From Capsulimonas sp039928515 (GTDB lineage Bacteria > Armatimonadota > Armatimonadia > Armatimonadales > Capsulimonadaceae), in NCBI RefSeq assembly GCF_039928515.1, contig NZ_JBDSSZ010000061.1: a stretch of DNA of 42,685 bases; one strand, written 5' to 3'. The notes under the pieces were generated by a model that was not told where the DNA came from, did not search any database, and saw nothing but the letters and a program-made list of their open reading frames with translations. A program made the translations under genes and the position numbers. This document shows, in pieces, positions 1 to 8,875 of this stretch. Positions within the stretch are counted from its first letter, which is position 1, and each line of letters starts with the position of its first letter.

Positions 1-43
1 GCGCTTCGCGCGAAGCGCGGGGGTAGGTCACTCGGGGCCGAGT
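1..43. repeat. Palindromic sequence at window edge
   Basis: Bases 1-18 are a perfect 18-nt palindrome (GCGCTTCGCGCGAAGCGC). Bases 30-43 form a second short hairpin (ACTCGG-gg-CCGAGT). Both lie downstream of the EVE gene on the minus strand, so they could serve as its terminator or be part of a REP-like element cut by the window edge. There is no T-tract. Confidence 0.45.
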
Positions 44-56
44 CCGGGATAGGTCT

Positions 57-518
57 TCACAACCCGCCCATCCCACAAATCAACTCAAAATGCGCTTCGC
101 TCACCGGCTGAACCGACAGGCGCGAGCCTTTCTGGATCACGACCAAGCCGTCCAAGCCCTCGGTCGCCTTCAGTTCCGGGAGCGACACTTCGCGCAGGAA
201 CTTAGAGACGAACTTGATCTCCATCATCATCCAAATCGGTTTGTCGGGGGTGGACTTCGGATCGAAGTGATCGTTGGTTGGGTCCCAGGCGGTGTGATCG
301 GGGTACGCCTCGCGGCTGATTTCGGCGACGCCGACTATGCCGGGTGGGTCGCAGTTGGAGTGGTAGTAGAGGACTTTGTCGCCCAGCTTCATGCCGTCGC
401 GCATGAAGTTGCGCGCCTGGTAATTGCGCACGCCGTCCCAGTGGGTCGAGCCGTCTTGCGCCAGTTCGTCGATGGAGTAACACGTCGGTTCGCTTTTCAC
501 AAGCCAATAATTTGCCAT
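57..518 (-). CDS. EVE domain-containing protein
   Basis: A 153-residue protein that is almost entirely one EVE domain (PUA-like fold; thymocyte nuclear protein 1 / YtfG-like family). The N-terminus MANYWLVKSEP and the following WDGVRNYQARNFMRDGMKLGDK are family hallmarks, as is the YHSNCDPPGIVGVAEI segment. EVE domains are thought to bind modified bases in nucleic acid; the ligand here is unknown. A longer in-frame reading exists upstream, but homology begins at the ATG at 518. A TATAAT box (525-530, minus) ends six bases before that ATG, so a leaderless transcript is likely. The gene also follows the MarR gene by 7 bp and could be co-transcribed with the pump operon. Family identity is firm; the role is not. 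Confidence 0.93.
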   Translation of the reverse strand: MANYWLVKSEPTCYSIDELAQDGSTHWDGVRNYQARNFMRDGMKLGDKVLYYHSNCDPPGIVGVAEISREAYPDHTAWDPTNDHFDPKSTPDKPIWMMMEIKFVSKFLREVSLPELKATEGLDGLVVIQKGSRLSVQPVSEAHFELICGMGGL

Positions 519-530
519 GCGAATATTATA
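519..530 (-). promoter_or_regulatory. -10 box placed for leaderless EVE mRNA
   Basis: On the minus strand a perfect TATAAT (525-530) is followed by six bases and then the ATG of the EVE gene. It overlaps the stop codon of the upstream MarR gene. No convincing -35 box is seen 16-18 bp upstream. The geometry puts the transcription start at or next to the ATG. Confidence 0.55.
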
Positions 531-1032
531 CTCGCTCGCCGGCGCTCTGCGATCCTTCATGAAGGTCCTGTGCGCTGGGAATACGGCGGCTGGCGTCCAG
601 CAGCGTCGTGAGAGCGCTGAGGGCTGCGGCGCACTCGTCCTGGTCCAGTTGTGAGAGTACTTCCCGCACACGGCTGATACGGCGGCGCTGGCGTGTCTCC
701 ATCACATCCACACCATGCTGCGTGAGGGAGATATGGCGGATACGCCGGTCGATCGGGTCGGGGATCCGCTGGACGAGACCGGCTCGCTCCAGGCGGTCGG
801 CAAGCTGCGTGGCGGCGCTGACCGAAATGTCCAGCTCTTCGGCGAGCGCGGTCATTCCGGAGGGACCGCCGAGCAGAAAGCCGCAGACGCGAAGCTGGGC
901 GAGGGGAAGATCCCCCGTGGGGTCGCCCGGGGGGATCTCGAAGAGGCGGCGATTGAGGCGCGGCAGCAGGTCTTCAAGCTGCCGCGCCTGATCGGTCAGC
1001 GCTTCTCGGGCGGGGTCGGCGGGGGCGTTCAT
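526..1032 (-). CDS. MarR-family transcriptional regulator
   Basis: A 168-residue winged-helix regulator. The centre (LRVCGFLLGGPSGMTALAEE, then helix-turn-helix VSAATQLADRLERAGLV and wing DPIDRRIRHISLT) matches the MarR pattern, and helices before and after would form the dimer. The ATG overlaps the stop of the RND pump gene by 4 bp (ATGA), so translation is coupled and this is the local regulator of the pump operon. MarR proteins usually repress drug-efflux operons and release DNA on binding small phenolic or lipophilic ligands; the ligand here cannot be read from sequence. Its target is probably the AT-rich region before the fusion-protein gene (5923-6066). Confidence 0.9.
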   Translation of the reverse strand: MNAPADPAREALTDQARQLEDLLPRLNRRLFEIPPGDPTGDLPLAQLRVCGFLLGGPSGMTALAEELDISVSAATQLADRLERAGLVQRIPDPIDRRIRHISLTQHGVDVMETRQRRRISRVREVLSQLDQDECAAALSALTTLLDASRRIPSAQDLHEGSQSAGERV

Positions 1033-4000
1033 ACTTCCAGTCTTTCTGACGGCTCTGCCGCCAGCGATCCGTCGCCTACCGCTGCTGGGGTCGGTCCCAC
1101 CAGCACCGGAGCGGAAAGGTCTTTGTCGTTCTTGCGGAACCGACGGCCCAGGTCGTCGAACAGCGTGTAGACAGTGGGAACGACGAACAGGGTCAGGATG
1201 GTCGATGTCAGCAGGCCGCCGATCACGGCGGTCGCCATCGGTCCGTTGGTCTCCGAACCCTTGCCCAGCTCCAGCGCGATCGGCATCATGCCGAGCACCG
1301 TGGCGCTGGTCGTCATAAGGATGGGGCGCAGACGGGTGGGGCCGGCTTCTAATACGGCTTCGTCGCGTTTATAGCCCCGGGAGCGCAATACGTTCGTATA
1401 TTCTACCAAGAGGATCCCGTTTTTGACGACGATGCCCACCAGCATCAGGACGCCGATCAGCGCCGTCAGGCCAAACGATCGTCCCGTTAAGAATAGCGCG
1501 AGCAGCACCCCGACGGCGGCCACGGGGACGGAGCACAGAATGGTCAATGGGTGGACGAACGACTCGAATTGCGCGGCGAGCAGCATGTAGATCAGCGCGA
1601 TGGCGAGCGCTACGGCAATGCCCATGCCGCCGAATTCCTGCGCCTGCTGCTTTTGCCGATAGCCCCAATCCCAGTAGTAGCCCTGCGGCATCTGGTAACC
1701 TTTCAAAGCCGCCGAGATGTCTTTTTGTAGATCGCCCGTCGAGCGTCCCTGCGGCGTGCCGGTGATGGCGATATAGCGCTGCCGGTCTTGGCGCGTGATC
1801 TCGCCCGGTCCTTGATTGTATTCCGGGTGAGCCACTTGCTGAAGCATGATCGTGTGCGGAGTCGCGCCAGCGAGCGTCGGGGTGATCGGCAGGGTATTGA
1901 GCTGCTGCTCGGTGCGCCGCTTTTCTTCCGGGACCTGCACGACAATGGGGTACTGGAAGCCGTCTTCCTGGTAGTAGCTCGAGATCGAGCCGTTGGTCGC
2001 CGCGCCGAGCGTGGTGGCGATATCCTCGAACGTCACGCCCTGCTGGATGGCCTTGTCCCGATCGATCTTCCACTGCATTTCCGGGGAAGACTCCTGCCAG
2101 TTTACATCCACGCCGCTCATGCCAGGAACCGAGCGAAGCTTCGCCACGATATCCTGACCGATGCTGGAAAGCTGCGGGATGGAGCTTCCGAAGACATCCA
2201 CCTCGACATTGCTGTTTCCTCCTGTGAGGATGCGCGAGACCACATCGACCTGACTGACGCTGACACGGGCGCCAGGGAAGCCCATGAACTGCTTGCGCAT
2301 GTCATCGACGACATCCGCAGTCTTTTGTTTGCGGTCTTCTTTGAGGCGCACCATCAGCGCGCCCTGGTTTCCGTTCATTGCCGCGCTCGTGCCGCGCAGG
2401 CTCAATCCCGATCCCGAGGCGGCGAAGACCTGCTCCACATTCTCATTCTTTTTCGCCGCCGCCGCGATGTTCTGGATCACTTTGTCCGTGGTCGCCAGCG
2501 CCGTTCCCGGCTGCAGTTTGACGTTGATCTGCATATCGCCGCTGTCGGTCTGCGGCATAATCTCTGTTCCAATGTGCGGGACCAGCAGGAAGCTCAGCGC
2601 CGTCACGCCGATCACGCCGACGATTACGATTGGGCGATGGCGCAGCGTCCAGGTCAGTCCGCGCCGGTAAGAGTTGTCCAGCGCGTCGAACCAGCCGCCG
2701 AATTTGTCGAACATCTTTTGCAGAGGGCTGTGCGACCGTTTCGCCGGATCGTGATCGCTGTCGTTCATCAGGCGCGATGCAAGCATCGGCACGACCGTCA
2801 CGGCGTCGAGCAGAGAAATCGAGATGGAGAAGATGACAACGAGCGCGAACTGCGTGAACATCTGCCCGGTCTGCCCTTTAATGAGCAGCAGCGGCAGGAA
2901 CACGACGATGACCGTGATCGTGGAGGCGAAGACCGCCGACATGATCTCGTTCGTCCCCGCGATCGCCGCGTCTGCGGGTCTCACTTTGTCTCGCTCAAAG
3001 TGCCGGTAGATATTCTCCAGGACAACAACGGCGTCGTCTGCGATAAGCCCCGTTGCGAGCGCCAGACCACCCAGAGACATCGTATTCAGCGTGAAGCCGC
3101 ACATGTACAGCAATGTGAAGGTTGAGAAAATCGAGATGGGAATGGAGATCGCCACAACCAGTGTGCTGCGGATGCTGCGCAGGAAGAACAGGAGAATGAT
3201 GATCGCCAGCGCGCCTCCAAGAACGGCGTTGATCTTCAGGTCCGTGATGGCGACGTCGATAAACTGCGACTGATCGTAAACCTTGCTGAACTTGAGTTGT
3301 GGGTAGCGCTTCTCGGCTTCCGCGACTTTCTCCTCCACGGACTTCGCCGTTTCAATCGTGTTGGAGCCGCTTTGCTTGCTGATGATAATTCCCGCGCCAA
3401 GCGCCCCGTTAAGTCGCGTGAAGAGCCGCTGCTCCTGCTGGGAATCCGTGACGGTTGCGACATCGCCGACGGTCACGATGCGCCCGTTCGTGGATTTGAT
3501 CGGGACCTGCGCGATCTGTGACGGATTGTCGAACCAGCCCAGGCTGCGGATGGTGAGTTCGGTATTGCTTTGCTTGGCGATGCCGGCCGGCAGGTTCAAA
3601 TTTTCCTGCATGATCCGCTTGCTGATATCGTCGATCCCCAGTCCATAGGCGCGGAGCCGATCCGGATCGGCGTTCACCAAAATCGATCGGGTGTTGCCGC
3701 CGGTGGTGACGGCCGAGGCGACGCCGTTCGCCGCTTCGACAAGCGGGGAGACTTCGTTTTCCAGCAGGGTGCGCAGCTTGACGGGATCGTCGATCCCGCT
3801 GACGCCGTAAACCAGAATCGGCTGCTGAGACGGGTCGAACTTAAAGACGGTCGGCGACTGAATGGTCGGGTCGTTCGGGAGCCGCTGGCGCGCTCGCTCC
3901 ACGACTTGCAAAACGTCAATGGCGGCCTGTCCGACATCCGTGCCCCATCCGAACTGGATACGCACCGTCGAACTGCCCAGAGTGCTGGAGGAGGTGACGG

Positions 4001-4235
4001 TGGCGACGCCTGGGGTGGCTGAGACAGCCTCCTCGATCGGGCGCGTCAGCTCCGTCTCAATCTCCTCGGGAGAGACGTTTGGCCACTGAGTTACGACCGC
4101 GACGGTCGGAATGGAGACGTTCGGCAGCAGGTCCACCGGCAGCTTGCTCAGACAAACCGCGCCCAGCAGTACCAGCGCGGCGATACGCATTGTGACCGCA
4201 ACGGGGCGGGTGACGGAAACTCTGGCGATACTCAT
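1029..4235 (-). CDS. RND-family multidrug efflux pump (HAE1-type permease)
   Basis: A 1068-residue inner-membrane transporter of the AcrB/HAE1 class, close to the family's usual 1030-1070. The N-terminus (ISIARVSVTRPVAVTMRIAA) carries TM1 and leads into the porter domain (VDLLPNVSIPTVAVVTQWPN). The proton-relay pair is intact in TM4 (GLIADDAVVVLENIYRHF) and the TM10 lysine is present (GIVVKNGILLVEY). It exchanges protons for drug export and should dock with the fusion protein encoded immediately upstream. No TolC-type outer-membrane channel lies in the window, so the pump must borrow one. The ATG at 4235 has only a weak ribosome site; the stop overlaps the MarR start. Substrate is not predictable from sequence alone. 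Confidence 0.95.
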   Translation of the reverse strand: MSIARVSVTRPVAVTMRIAALVLLGAVCLSKLPVDLLPNVSIPTVAVVTQWPNVSPEEIETELTRPIEEAVSATPGVATVTSSSTLGSSTVRIQFGWGTDVGQAAIDVLQVVERARQRLPNDPTIQSPTVFKFDPSQQPILVYGVSGIDDPVKLRTLLENEVSPLVEAANGVASAVTTGGNTRSILVNADPDRLRAYGLGIDDISKRIMQENLNLPAGIAKQSNTELTIRSLGWFDNPSQIAQVPIKSTNGRIVTVGDVATVTDSQQEQRLFTRLNGALGAGIIISKQSGSNTIETAKSVEEKVAEAEKRYPQLKFSKVYDQSQFIDVAITDLKINAVLGGALAIIILLFFLRSIRSTLVVAISIPISIFSTFTLLYMCGFTLNTMSLGGLALATGLIADDAVVVLENIYRHFERDKVRPADAAIAGTNEIMSAVFASTITVIVVFLPLLLIKGQTGQMFTQFALVVIFSISISLLDAVTVVPMLASRLMNDSDHDPAKRSHSPLQKMFDKFGGWFDALDNSYRRGLTWTLRHRPIVIVGVIGVTALSFLLVPHIGTEIMPQTDSGDMQINVKLQPGTALATTDKVIQNIAAAAKKNENVEQVFAASGSGLSLRGTSAAMNGNQGALMVRLKEDRKQKTADVVDDMRKQFMGFPGARVSVSQVDVVSRILTGGNSNVEVDVFGSSIPQLSSIGQDIVAKLRSVPGMSGVDVNWQESSPEMQWKIDRDKAIQQGVTFEDIATTLGAATNGSISSYYQEDGFQYPIVVQVPEEKRRTEQQLNTLPITPTLAGATPHTIMLQQVAHPEYNQGPGEITRQDRQRYIAITGTPQGRSTGDLQKDISAALKGYQMPQGYYWDWGYRQKQQAQEFGGMGIAVALAIALIYMLLAAQFESFVHPLTILCSVPVAAVGVLLALFLTGRSFGLTALIGVLMLVGIVVKNGILLVEYTNVLRSRGYKRDEAVLEAGPTRLRPILMTTSATVLGMMPIALELGKGSETNGPMATAVIGGLLTSTILTLFVVPTVYTLFDDLGRRFRKNDKDLSAPVLVGPTPAAVGDGSLAAEPSERLEV

Positions 4236-4311
4236 AACGACTGGCTCGTTTCTAAAACAACGTGCTTATTTCTAAATCGATCGAATCGGCAATGTCCAAC
4301 AGATATCCAAG

Positions 4312-5922
4312 TTAGGCGCGGCGCTTTTTGCCGCCGCCCTTCTTGTTACTGATCTCCGTCGGACTGTTGATCTTGACATCCTGCCCATCCTTCAACCGTC
4401 CGCCGCTGACCGTGACGACCTGATCCCCAGGCTGGATTCCCTTTGTGATCTCCACGGCGGCGGCGCTGCTTGCGCCAGTCTGCACGGGAGTGCGCTGAAG
4501 CTTGCCGTCGGGAGTGATAAGCCAGACGAACGAGCCGTCTTGATCCTTCTCCACGGCTTCTGGGGGAATGGTGGTCACGTGGGGGTAAGACTCGGTGATC
4601 AGTGAGACGCGGGCGAACATACCGGGCTTGAGCGCGCCGTCTCCGTTGTTCATCGCCAGTCGCACCGTGAAGTCACGGCTGGCCGGATCACCCGAGGGAT
4701 TGACTTGAATGACGCGCCCCGTCAATTTCCGTCCGGGGAGCGAATCAACCGTGACTTCGGCGTTTTGGCCGACGCCGATATGCCGGATCTGCTCCTGCGG
4801 AACGGCGATCGTGGCCCACACTTGTCGCAGCGCCTGGAGCGCAAGCACCGGTGAGCCGGGGGAGGCCAGCGTGCCTGGGTCCGCGTAGCGCGCGGAGACG
4901 AAGCCGTCGATGGGGGAGATCAGGGATGTCTGAGCGAGCTGTGCGCGCGCATTGGTGAGATCCGCCTGCGCCGACGCGACATCGGCCTGCAGCGCGGTCA
5001 GATTGGCCCGGTATGCGGCCGGTTGGGTAGTATTCGCCTTGGCGTTTCGCAGAGCCGCCTGCGCCTGCGTGACCTTGGTCAGCGAGGACGCGATGGTCGT
5101 CTTCTGCGTTGTCCGTACGATCTGGGCTTGATGGCGCGCGGATTCGAGCAGGGACTGCGCGGAGGCCCGGCTGGCTTTCGCGGAATTTAGCTGGGCGATT
5201 GCGACATCGACGTTGCCCTTCTGCACGGCGGCTGTGGTGCGCGCTGTGTCGGCCTCCTGCTGCGCGACGGCGCCCTGCTGAAGCAGCGAAGTCGTGCGCG
5301 TCAATTGCGTGTTGGCGTTGTCGTAGTTCGCCTGCGCGCTGCGCACGCCGGCCTGCGCGTTGGCGATCTGGGCATCCGCCACCCCGACTTTGCTCTGCGC
5401 GTCCGCAACGGCCGCGTCGGCCGTCGCCACTTGCGCATTGTAGGTCTGACGGGCCTGAGCGTAGTCCGCCTGCGCGGCGGCGACGCCCGCCGCCTGCTGC
5501 TGGATCTGCGTGCCGACGCCGACGCCAACGGTGTTTTGGGTCGCCTGCGCTTGAAGAAGCCGCGCCTGCGCCTGCGCCACCGTGGCGACCTGCTTGCGGA
5601 CGGTGGCCTGAAGCTCGGTGTCATCCACCTTCGCCACGATCTGGCCTCGCCGCACGGAATCGCCTTCGTGGAGGGCCAGCATGACGATCTGTCCCGCGAC
5701 TTTGGGCGAAAGCTTCACAGTCTGCGGCGATTCAATATTCGCCGTTGTTTGGAATGTCTTGACGATATCGCGCACCGTGGCCTTGGAGGCCGCCACGACT
5801 GCGGCGCCGCGTCCACGATCGGATTGCAGTTTCGTCGCGTCCGCCTTGTTGACGTTCAATCGCCAGACGATCAGCGCTCCGATCAGGACAACGACGATGA
5901 CTATTGGGATTATACGTTTCAT
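4312..5922 (-). CDS. Efflux RND transporter periplasmic adaptor (HlyD/AcrA-like)
   Basis: A 536-residue membrane-fusion protein: an N-terminal membrane anchor (IIPIVIVVVLIGALIVW), a first half-lipoyl segment (LHEGDSVRRGQIVAKVDD), then a very long Ala/Gln-rich heptad region of about 220-230 residues (roughly 90-320), the second half-lipoyl (LISPIDGFVSARYADPGTLA), a beta-barrel and a membrane-proximal domain, ending in a basic tail (KKGGGKKRRA). AcrA-like proteins are nearer 400 residues; the extra length is all in the coiled-coil hairpin. The ATG at 5922 is preferred over an in-frame TTG nine bases upstream because the TTG gives no better ribosome site. First gene of the operon with the RND pump 76 bp downstream. 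Confidence 0.92.
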   Translation of the reverse strand: MKRIIPIVIVVVLIGALIVWRLNVNKADATKLQSDRGRGAAVVAASKATVRDIVKTFQTTANIESPQTVKLSPKVAGQIVMLALHEGDSVRRGQIVAKVDDTELQATVRKQVATVAQAQARLLQAQATQNTVGVGVGTQIQQQAAGVAAAQADYAQARQTYNAQVATADAAVADAQSKVGVADAQIANAQAGVRSAQANYDNANTQLTRTTSLLQQGAVAQQEADTARTTAAVQKGNVDVAIAQLNSAKASRASAQSLLESARHQAQIVRTTQKTTIASSLTKVTQAQAALRNAKANTTQPAAYRANLTALQADVASAQADLTNARAQLAQTSLISPIDGFVSARYADPGTLASPGSPVLALQALRQVWATIAVPQEQIRHIGVGQNAEVTVDSLPGRKLTGRVIQVNPSGDPASRDFTVRLAMNNGDGALKPGMFARVSLITESYPHVTTIPPEAVEKDQDGSFVWLITPDGKLQRTPVQTGASSAAAVEITKGIQPGDQVVTVSGGRLKDGQDVKINSPTEISNKKGGGKKRRA

Positions 5923-6194
5923 GGAAGCCAATCTAAATGTGAGATCTCGCGAATTAATAATTAATGTACCTTAAGTATATGCGTAATTGCAACAGGCAAG
6001 GGTATAGTTATAGAAAGCTAATCGTTGACTTTCTATTGTCTCAGACGACATCTTTCATAAAGATGTTCAGACACAAGCGCGGATCTTTTAAACTTGGGTA
6101 TTCGTATTCATGAGAAACCGTGTGTATTGTATTCCTTCGGGCCGCGTTCGATCTTTCCAAAGCGCTGCTGGTGATGCTGAGACAGGAGACTGGG
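5923..6194. promoter_or_regulatory. Divergent regulatory region of pump operon and SRPBCC gene
   Basis: This AT-rich stretch separates the fusion-protein gene (minus) from the SRPBCC gene (plus). On the minus strand a TATACT (5974-5979) is a candidate -10 for the pump operon. A perfect 8-bp inverted repeat with a 3-base loop lies at 6048-6066 (ACATCTTT-cat-AAAGATGT), inside a looser hairpin made by TGTCT (6037) and AGACA (6069). The inverted repeat has no T-tract and looks more like an operator than a terminator. Which regulator binds is unknown; the MarR protein of the operon is the obvious candidate. Confidence 0.45.
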
Positions 6195-6695
6195 ATGAGC
6201 AGCGCGCACTTGCCGGTTCCATGGCCGCCTGATTTGACGCCTGAAAAGGCGCCGGTCTATAATTTTCATGAGCTGTACATTTCTGCTTCGCCGGCAATCA
6301 TCTGGCACTGGCTGATTTATGTACAGCTATGGTCGCGATACAATCCATATCTTTCCGATATTATTCTTTTGGATCCCGCCGCTACGGAGTTGATGCTGGG
6401 CACGTCGTTTCAATGGCGCCGCAGCAACTATACTCTTTTGAGTACGGTAACCGATTACCTGCCTTACGCAAGAATCGGCTGGAGGGTGGAGGGGCTGTGG
6501 CTGGACGGGTTTCAGGAGTGGCTGCTGATGGAAGACAGCGGCGGCTGTCTGGTGCGCGTCGAAGAGACGTTGTCGGGATTTGTTCCTCGTCTCCTGCACC
6601 GCTCCATGTCTCATGGTTTGGAGGTAGTACAGCATGAGTGGCTGAAGTCGCTGCGCCGCGTCTCAGAAAACGGTCCACCGCCAGTGTTGTTCTGA
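6195..6695 (+). CDS. SRPBCC-superfamily (START/polyketide cyclase-like) protein
   Basis: A 166-residue protein resembling the SRPBCC helix-grip fold: an early strand with the pattern ELYISASPAIIWHWL, the W-x-x-Y-NPY segment after it, a central FQWRRSNYTLLSTVTDYLP, and a long C-terminal helix (HRSMSHGLEVVQHEWLKSL). Such proteins bind hydrophobic ligands or act as cyclases or aromatases; nothing shows which. The ATG at 6195 is chosen over upstream in-frame starts because AGGAG sits seven bases before it. It ends 36 bp from the convergent SulP gene. Confidence 0.7.
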   Translation: MSSAHLPVPWPPDLTPEKAPVYNFHELYISASPAIIWHWLIYVQLWSRYNPYLSDIILLDPAATELMLGTSFQWRRSNYTLLSTVTDYLPYARIGWRVEGLWLDGFQEWLLMEDSGGCLVRVEETLSGFVPRLLHRSMSHGLEVVQHEWLKSLRRVSENGPPPVLF

Positions 6696-6731
6696 GCGCG
6701 CTGATCGGTAGCGACGCAATCGGCGCCGGCG

Positions 6732-8471
6732 CTATACTGGCGCATGAGTTTGGAAATCTCGTGCGGTCTCTTCCCCCACGCCTCCAAAGTTTTCCGCGAT
6801 TTCTCGGGCGCGCGTCAGAGCGGCGTCGACATGCGGCAGAATATTCTCCGATCCGACACGCTGGACGAATGTGGACTGCGTCAGCAGCTGCTCGGGCTGA
6901 TCGCGCGCTCCGCAGAGCAGCAGCGTGCGGCCCGAGGCGCGCAGGCGGTCCGCGAACTTCTCCAATTCATGCAGCCCTGTTGCATCGATCGCCGTCATAT
7001 TGCGCAGGCGCAGCACCACGACTTGCGCGAGATCCCGCAGGTCGGCGGTTTCGTCCGCTAGTTTTTCAGCTGCGCCGAATAGGAACGGACCATGAATGCG
7101 CAGGATGGAAACATAGGCGGGAACGATCTTGTCCTGCAGAATATGCGCGCGCCCAGCGCGAATATACTCATCGGTGACAGTGGACACGGTCGTCGTTTGC
7201 GAGACGCGCTGAATATACAGAAGCGCGGCCAGAACCATGCCGACCTCTACCGCCACCGTCAGGTCCGCCAGCACCGTGAGCGCGAAGGTGACGATCCAGA
7301 CCGCTTTGTCCGCGCGGGAGAGGCGCCAGATGATCGCGATCTCCCTCCATTCTCCCATATTGTAAGCGACCACGAACAGAACGGCGGCGAGCGTCGCCAG
7401 CGGGATATATCTTGCCAGCGGCGCCGCCACCAGCAGGATCAGCAGGAGCGTAAGAGCATGCGTTATTCCCGAGACCGGCGACACGGCGCCCGCGCGGATG
7501 TTCGTTGCAGTCCGCGCGATGGCTCCCGTCGCCGGCACTCCGCCCACGAGTGGACAGGCGATGTTGGCGATCCCTTGCGCGATCAGCTCGACGTTGGAGT
7601 TATGCTTGTCGCCGCTCATACCGTCCGCCACGACCGCCGACAGCAGGCTCTCCACAGCGGCGAGCAGCGCCACGGCGACCGCGGAGGGCAGCAGCGGCAG
7701 GATGAGTTCAGGCCGAAAATGCGGCGCCATGAAATGGGGAAGCCCGGTAGGGATGCCTCCGAATTTGGAGCCGATCGTCTCAATCGGGATGTGAAAGCCA
7801 GCGCAGATCAGCGTGCCGAGCAGCATCGCCACAATAGAGCCCGGGATTTTCTTGGTGACGCGAGGCCACAGGAGAATCAAACCCAGCGAAACGCCGCCTA
7901 CCAGCAGCGTGCGCCAGTCCGCGGTCGCGATATGGGCGCACAGCACTTCCATACGCCCGAGAAACTCGCTGGGAACGGCGGGCGTTTTCAGCCCCAGAAA
8001 ATCCTTGATCTGTGTCGACGCAATCAGCAGGGCGATTCCGTTGGTGAAGCCGATGGTGACAGGGCGCGGGATGAACTTGACTGCGGAGCCCAGGCCCGTA
8101 ACGCCCATCAAGATCAGTATGACTCCCGCCATCAGCGTCACCATAAATAGTCCGGACAGTCCGAATTTGGCGATGATGCCCGCGACGATGACCACGAACG
8201 CGCCCGTTGGTCCGCCGATCTGGGTGCGCGATCCGCCGAGCGCCGAAATCAGAAATCCCGCGACGACGGCGGTGTAAATGCCGGCCTGCGGCGTCACCCC
8301 GCTGGCGATCCCAAAGGCCATGGCGAGCGGCAGCGCGACGAGCCCGACGGTCAGCCCTGCGACCAAATCGGCGATGAAATTTTGCCGCGTATAGGTTCGA
8401 AAGCAGAGAATGCTCTTGGGGGTCCAGCGATCCGATGGCTTCGCGCCCTTGTGGCGGGTATTTGCGTTCAT
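6732..8471 (-). CDS. SulP-family anion permease with STAS domain
   Basis: A 579-residue transporter. The N-terminal two-thirds is a SulP permease with the signature run from FIADLVAGLTVGLVALPLAM through the SGVTPQAGIYTAVVAG segment and about 10-12 membrane spans. A C-terminal STAS domain (about 430-560) carries LRNMTAIDATGLHELEKFAD; the DATG threonine is where anti-sigma-antagonist-like STAS domains carry a phosphorylatable Ser/Thr. SulP proteins move sulfate, bicarbonate or other anions, mostly with Na+ or H+; the substrate is not determinable here. The ATG overlaps the stop of the upstream ArsR gene by 4 bp, so the two form a translationally coupled operon. Confidence 0.93.
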   Translation of the reverse strand: MNANTRHKGAKPSDRWTPKSILCFRTYTRQNFIADLVAGLTVGLVALPLAMAFGIASGVTPQAGIYTAVVAGFLISALGGSRTQIGGPTGAFVVIVAGIIAKFGLSGLFMVTLMAGVILILMGVTGLGSAVKFIPRPVTIGFTNGIALLIASTQIKDFLGLKTPAVPSEFLGRMEVLCAHIATADWRTLLVGGVSLGLILLWPRVTKKIPGSIVAMLLGTLICAGFHIPIETIGSKFGGIPTGLPHFMAPHFRPELILPLLPSAVAVALLAAVESLLSAVVADGMSGDKHNSNVELIAQGIANIACPLVGGVPATGAIARTATNIRAGAVSPVSGITHALTLLLILLVAAPLARYIPLATLAAVLFVVAYNMGEWREIAIIWRLSRADKAVWIVTFALTVLADLTVAVEVGMVLAALLYIQRVSQTTTVSTVTDEYIRAGRAHILQDKIVPAYVSILRIHGPFLFGAAEKLADETADLRDLAQVVVLRLRNMTAIDATGLHELEKFADRLRASGRTLLLCGARDQPEQLLTQSTFVQRVGSENILPHVDAALTRAREIAENFGGVGEETARDFQTHAPV

Positions 8472-8806
8472 TCCACGCTCTCTTCCAGCTGCGCGGATTT
8501 CAGAACGGCCATGGATTCTTCCAAATGGACTTCAAAATAGTTTCTCATAATGTCCAGAATTTCAACGATCATCGGATCGCGTATGGAATAGAAGACTTGG
8601 TTGCCTTCCTTGCGGCTGGTCACGATATGCCGGGCGCGCAGGACCGCGAGATGCTGCGACGCATTTGCCGGCTCCAGGCCGATTCGTTCGAGAATCACGC
8701 TCACCGCGACTTCCTGGTCCCGCAGCAGCTCCAGGATCGCGATGCGCGTGGGGTGCGCAAGGGCCTGAAACACAGCGGCCTTGAATTGTCGTAACGCGTT
8801 CGTCAT
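8468..8806 (-). CDS. ArsR-family winged-helix regulator
   Basis: A 112-residue regulator with the ArsR core: FQALAHPTRIAILELLRD, then the recognition region GLEPANASQHLAVLRARHIV, and a wing with TSRKEGNQVFYSIRD. No cysteine appears in the protein, so the metal-binding CxC of ArsR/SmtB sensors is absent and a non-metal or redox-independent signal is likelier. The ATG at 8806 follows AAAGG at good spacing; an upstream in-frame extension has no support. It overlaps the SulP gene downstream and probably controls it. A perfect palindrome at 8876-8895, just upstream of its own -10 box, is the likely operator, which implies autoregulation. Confidence 0.92.
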   Translation of the reverse strand: MTNALRQFKAAVFQALAHPTRIAILELLRDQEVAVSVILERIGLEPANASQHLAVLRARHIVTSRKEGNQVFYSIRDPMIVEILDIMRNYFEVHLEESMAVLKSAQLEESVE

Positions 8807-8861
8807 GATGCGCGCCTTTCTTGGCTCCCCGGCTGTCAATGGAAAGGGAAATGATATGCTT

Positions 8862-8867
8862 ATTATA
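8862..8867 (-). promoter_or_regulatory. -10 box of arsR-sulP operon
   Basis: On the minus strand a consensus TATAAT lies about 55 bases before the ArsR start codon. The matching -35 position falls inside or beside the palindrome at 8876-8895 and is a poor match, as expected for a promoter covered by a repressor. Confidence 0.6.
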
Positions 8868-8875
8868 CCGTAAGT

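Noticed and set aside
1788..3125. 445-residue open frame on the plus strand
   Set aside because: Lies fully antisense within the RND pump gene, which has clear motifs. The Arg/His-rich composition is typical of a shadow frame.
6048..6066. Rho-independent terminator at the ACATCTTT hairpin
   Set aside because: The stem is AT-rich and lacks a T-tract, and it sits between divergent genes where no transcript should end. An operator fits better.
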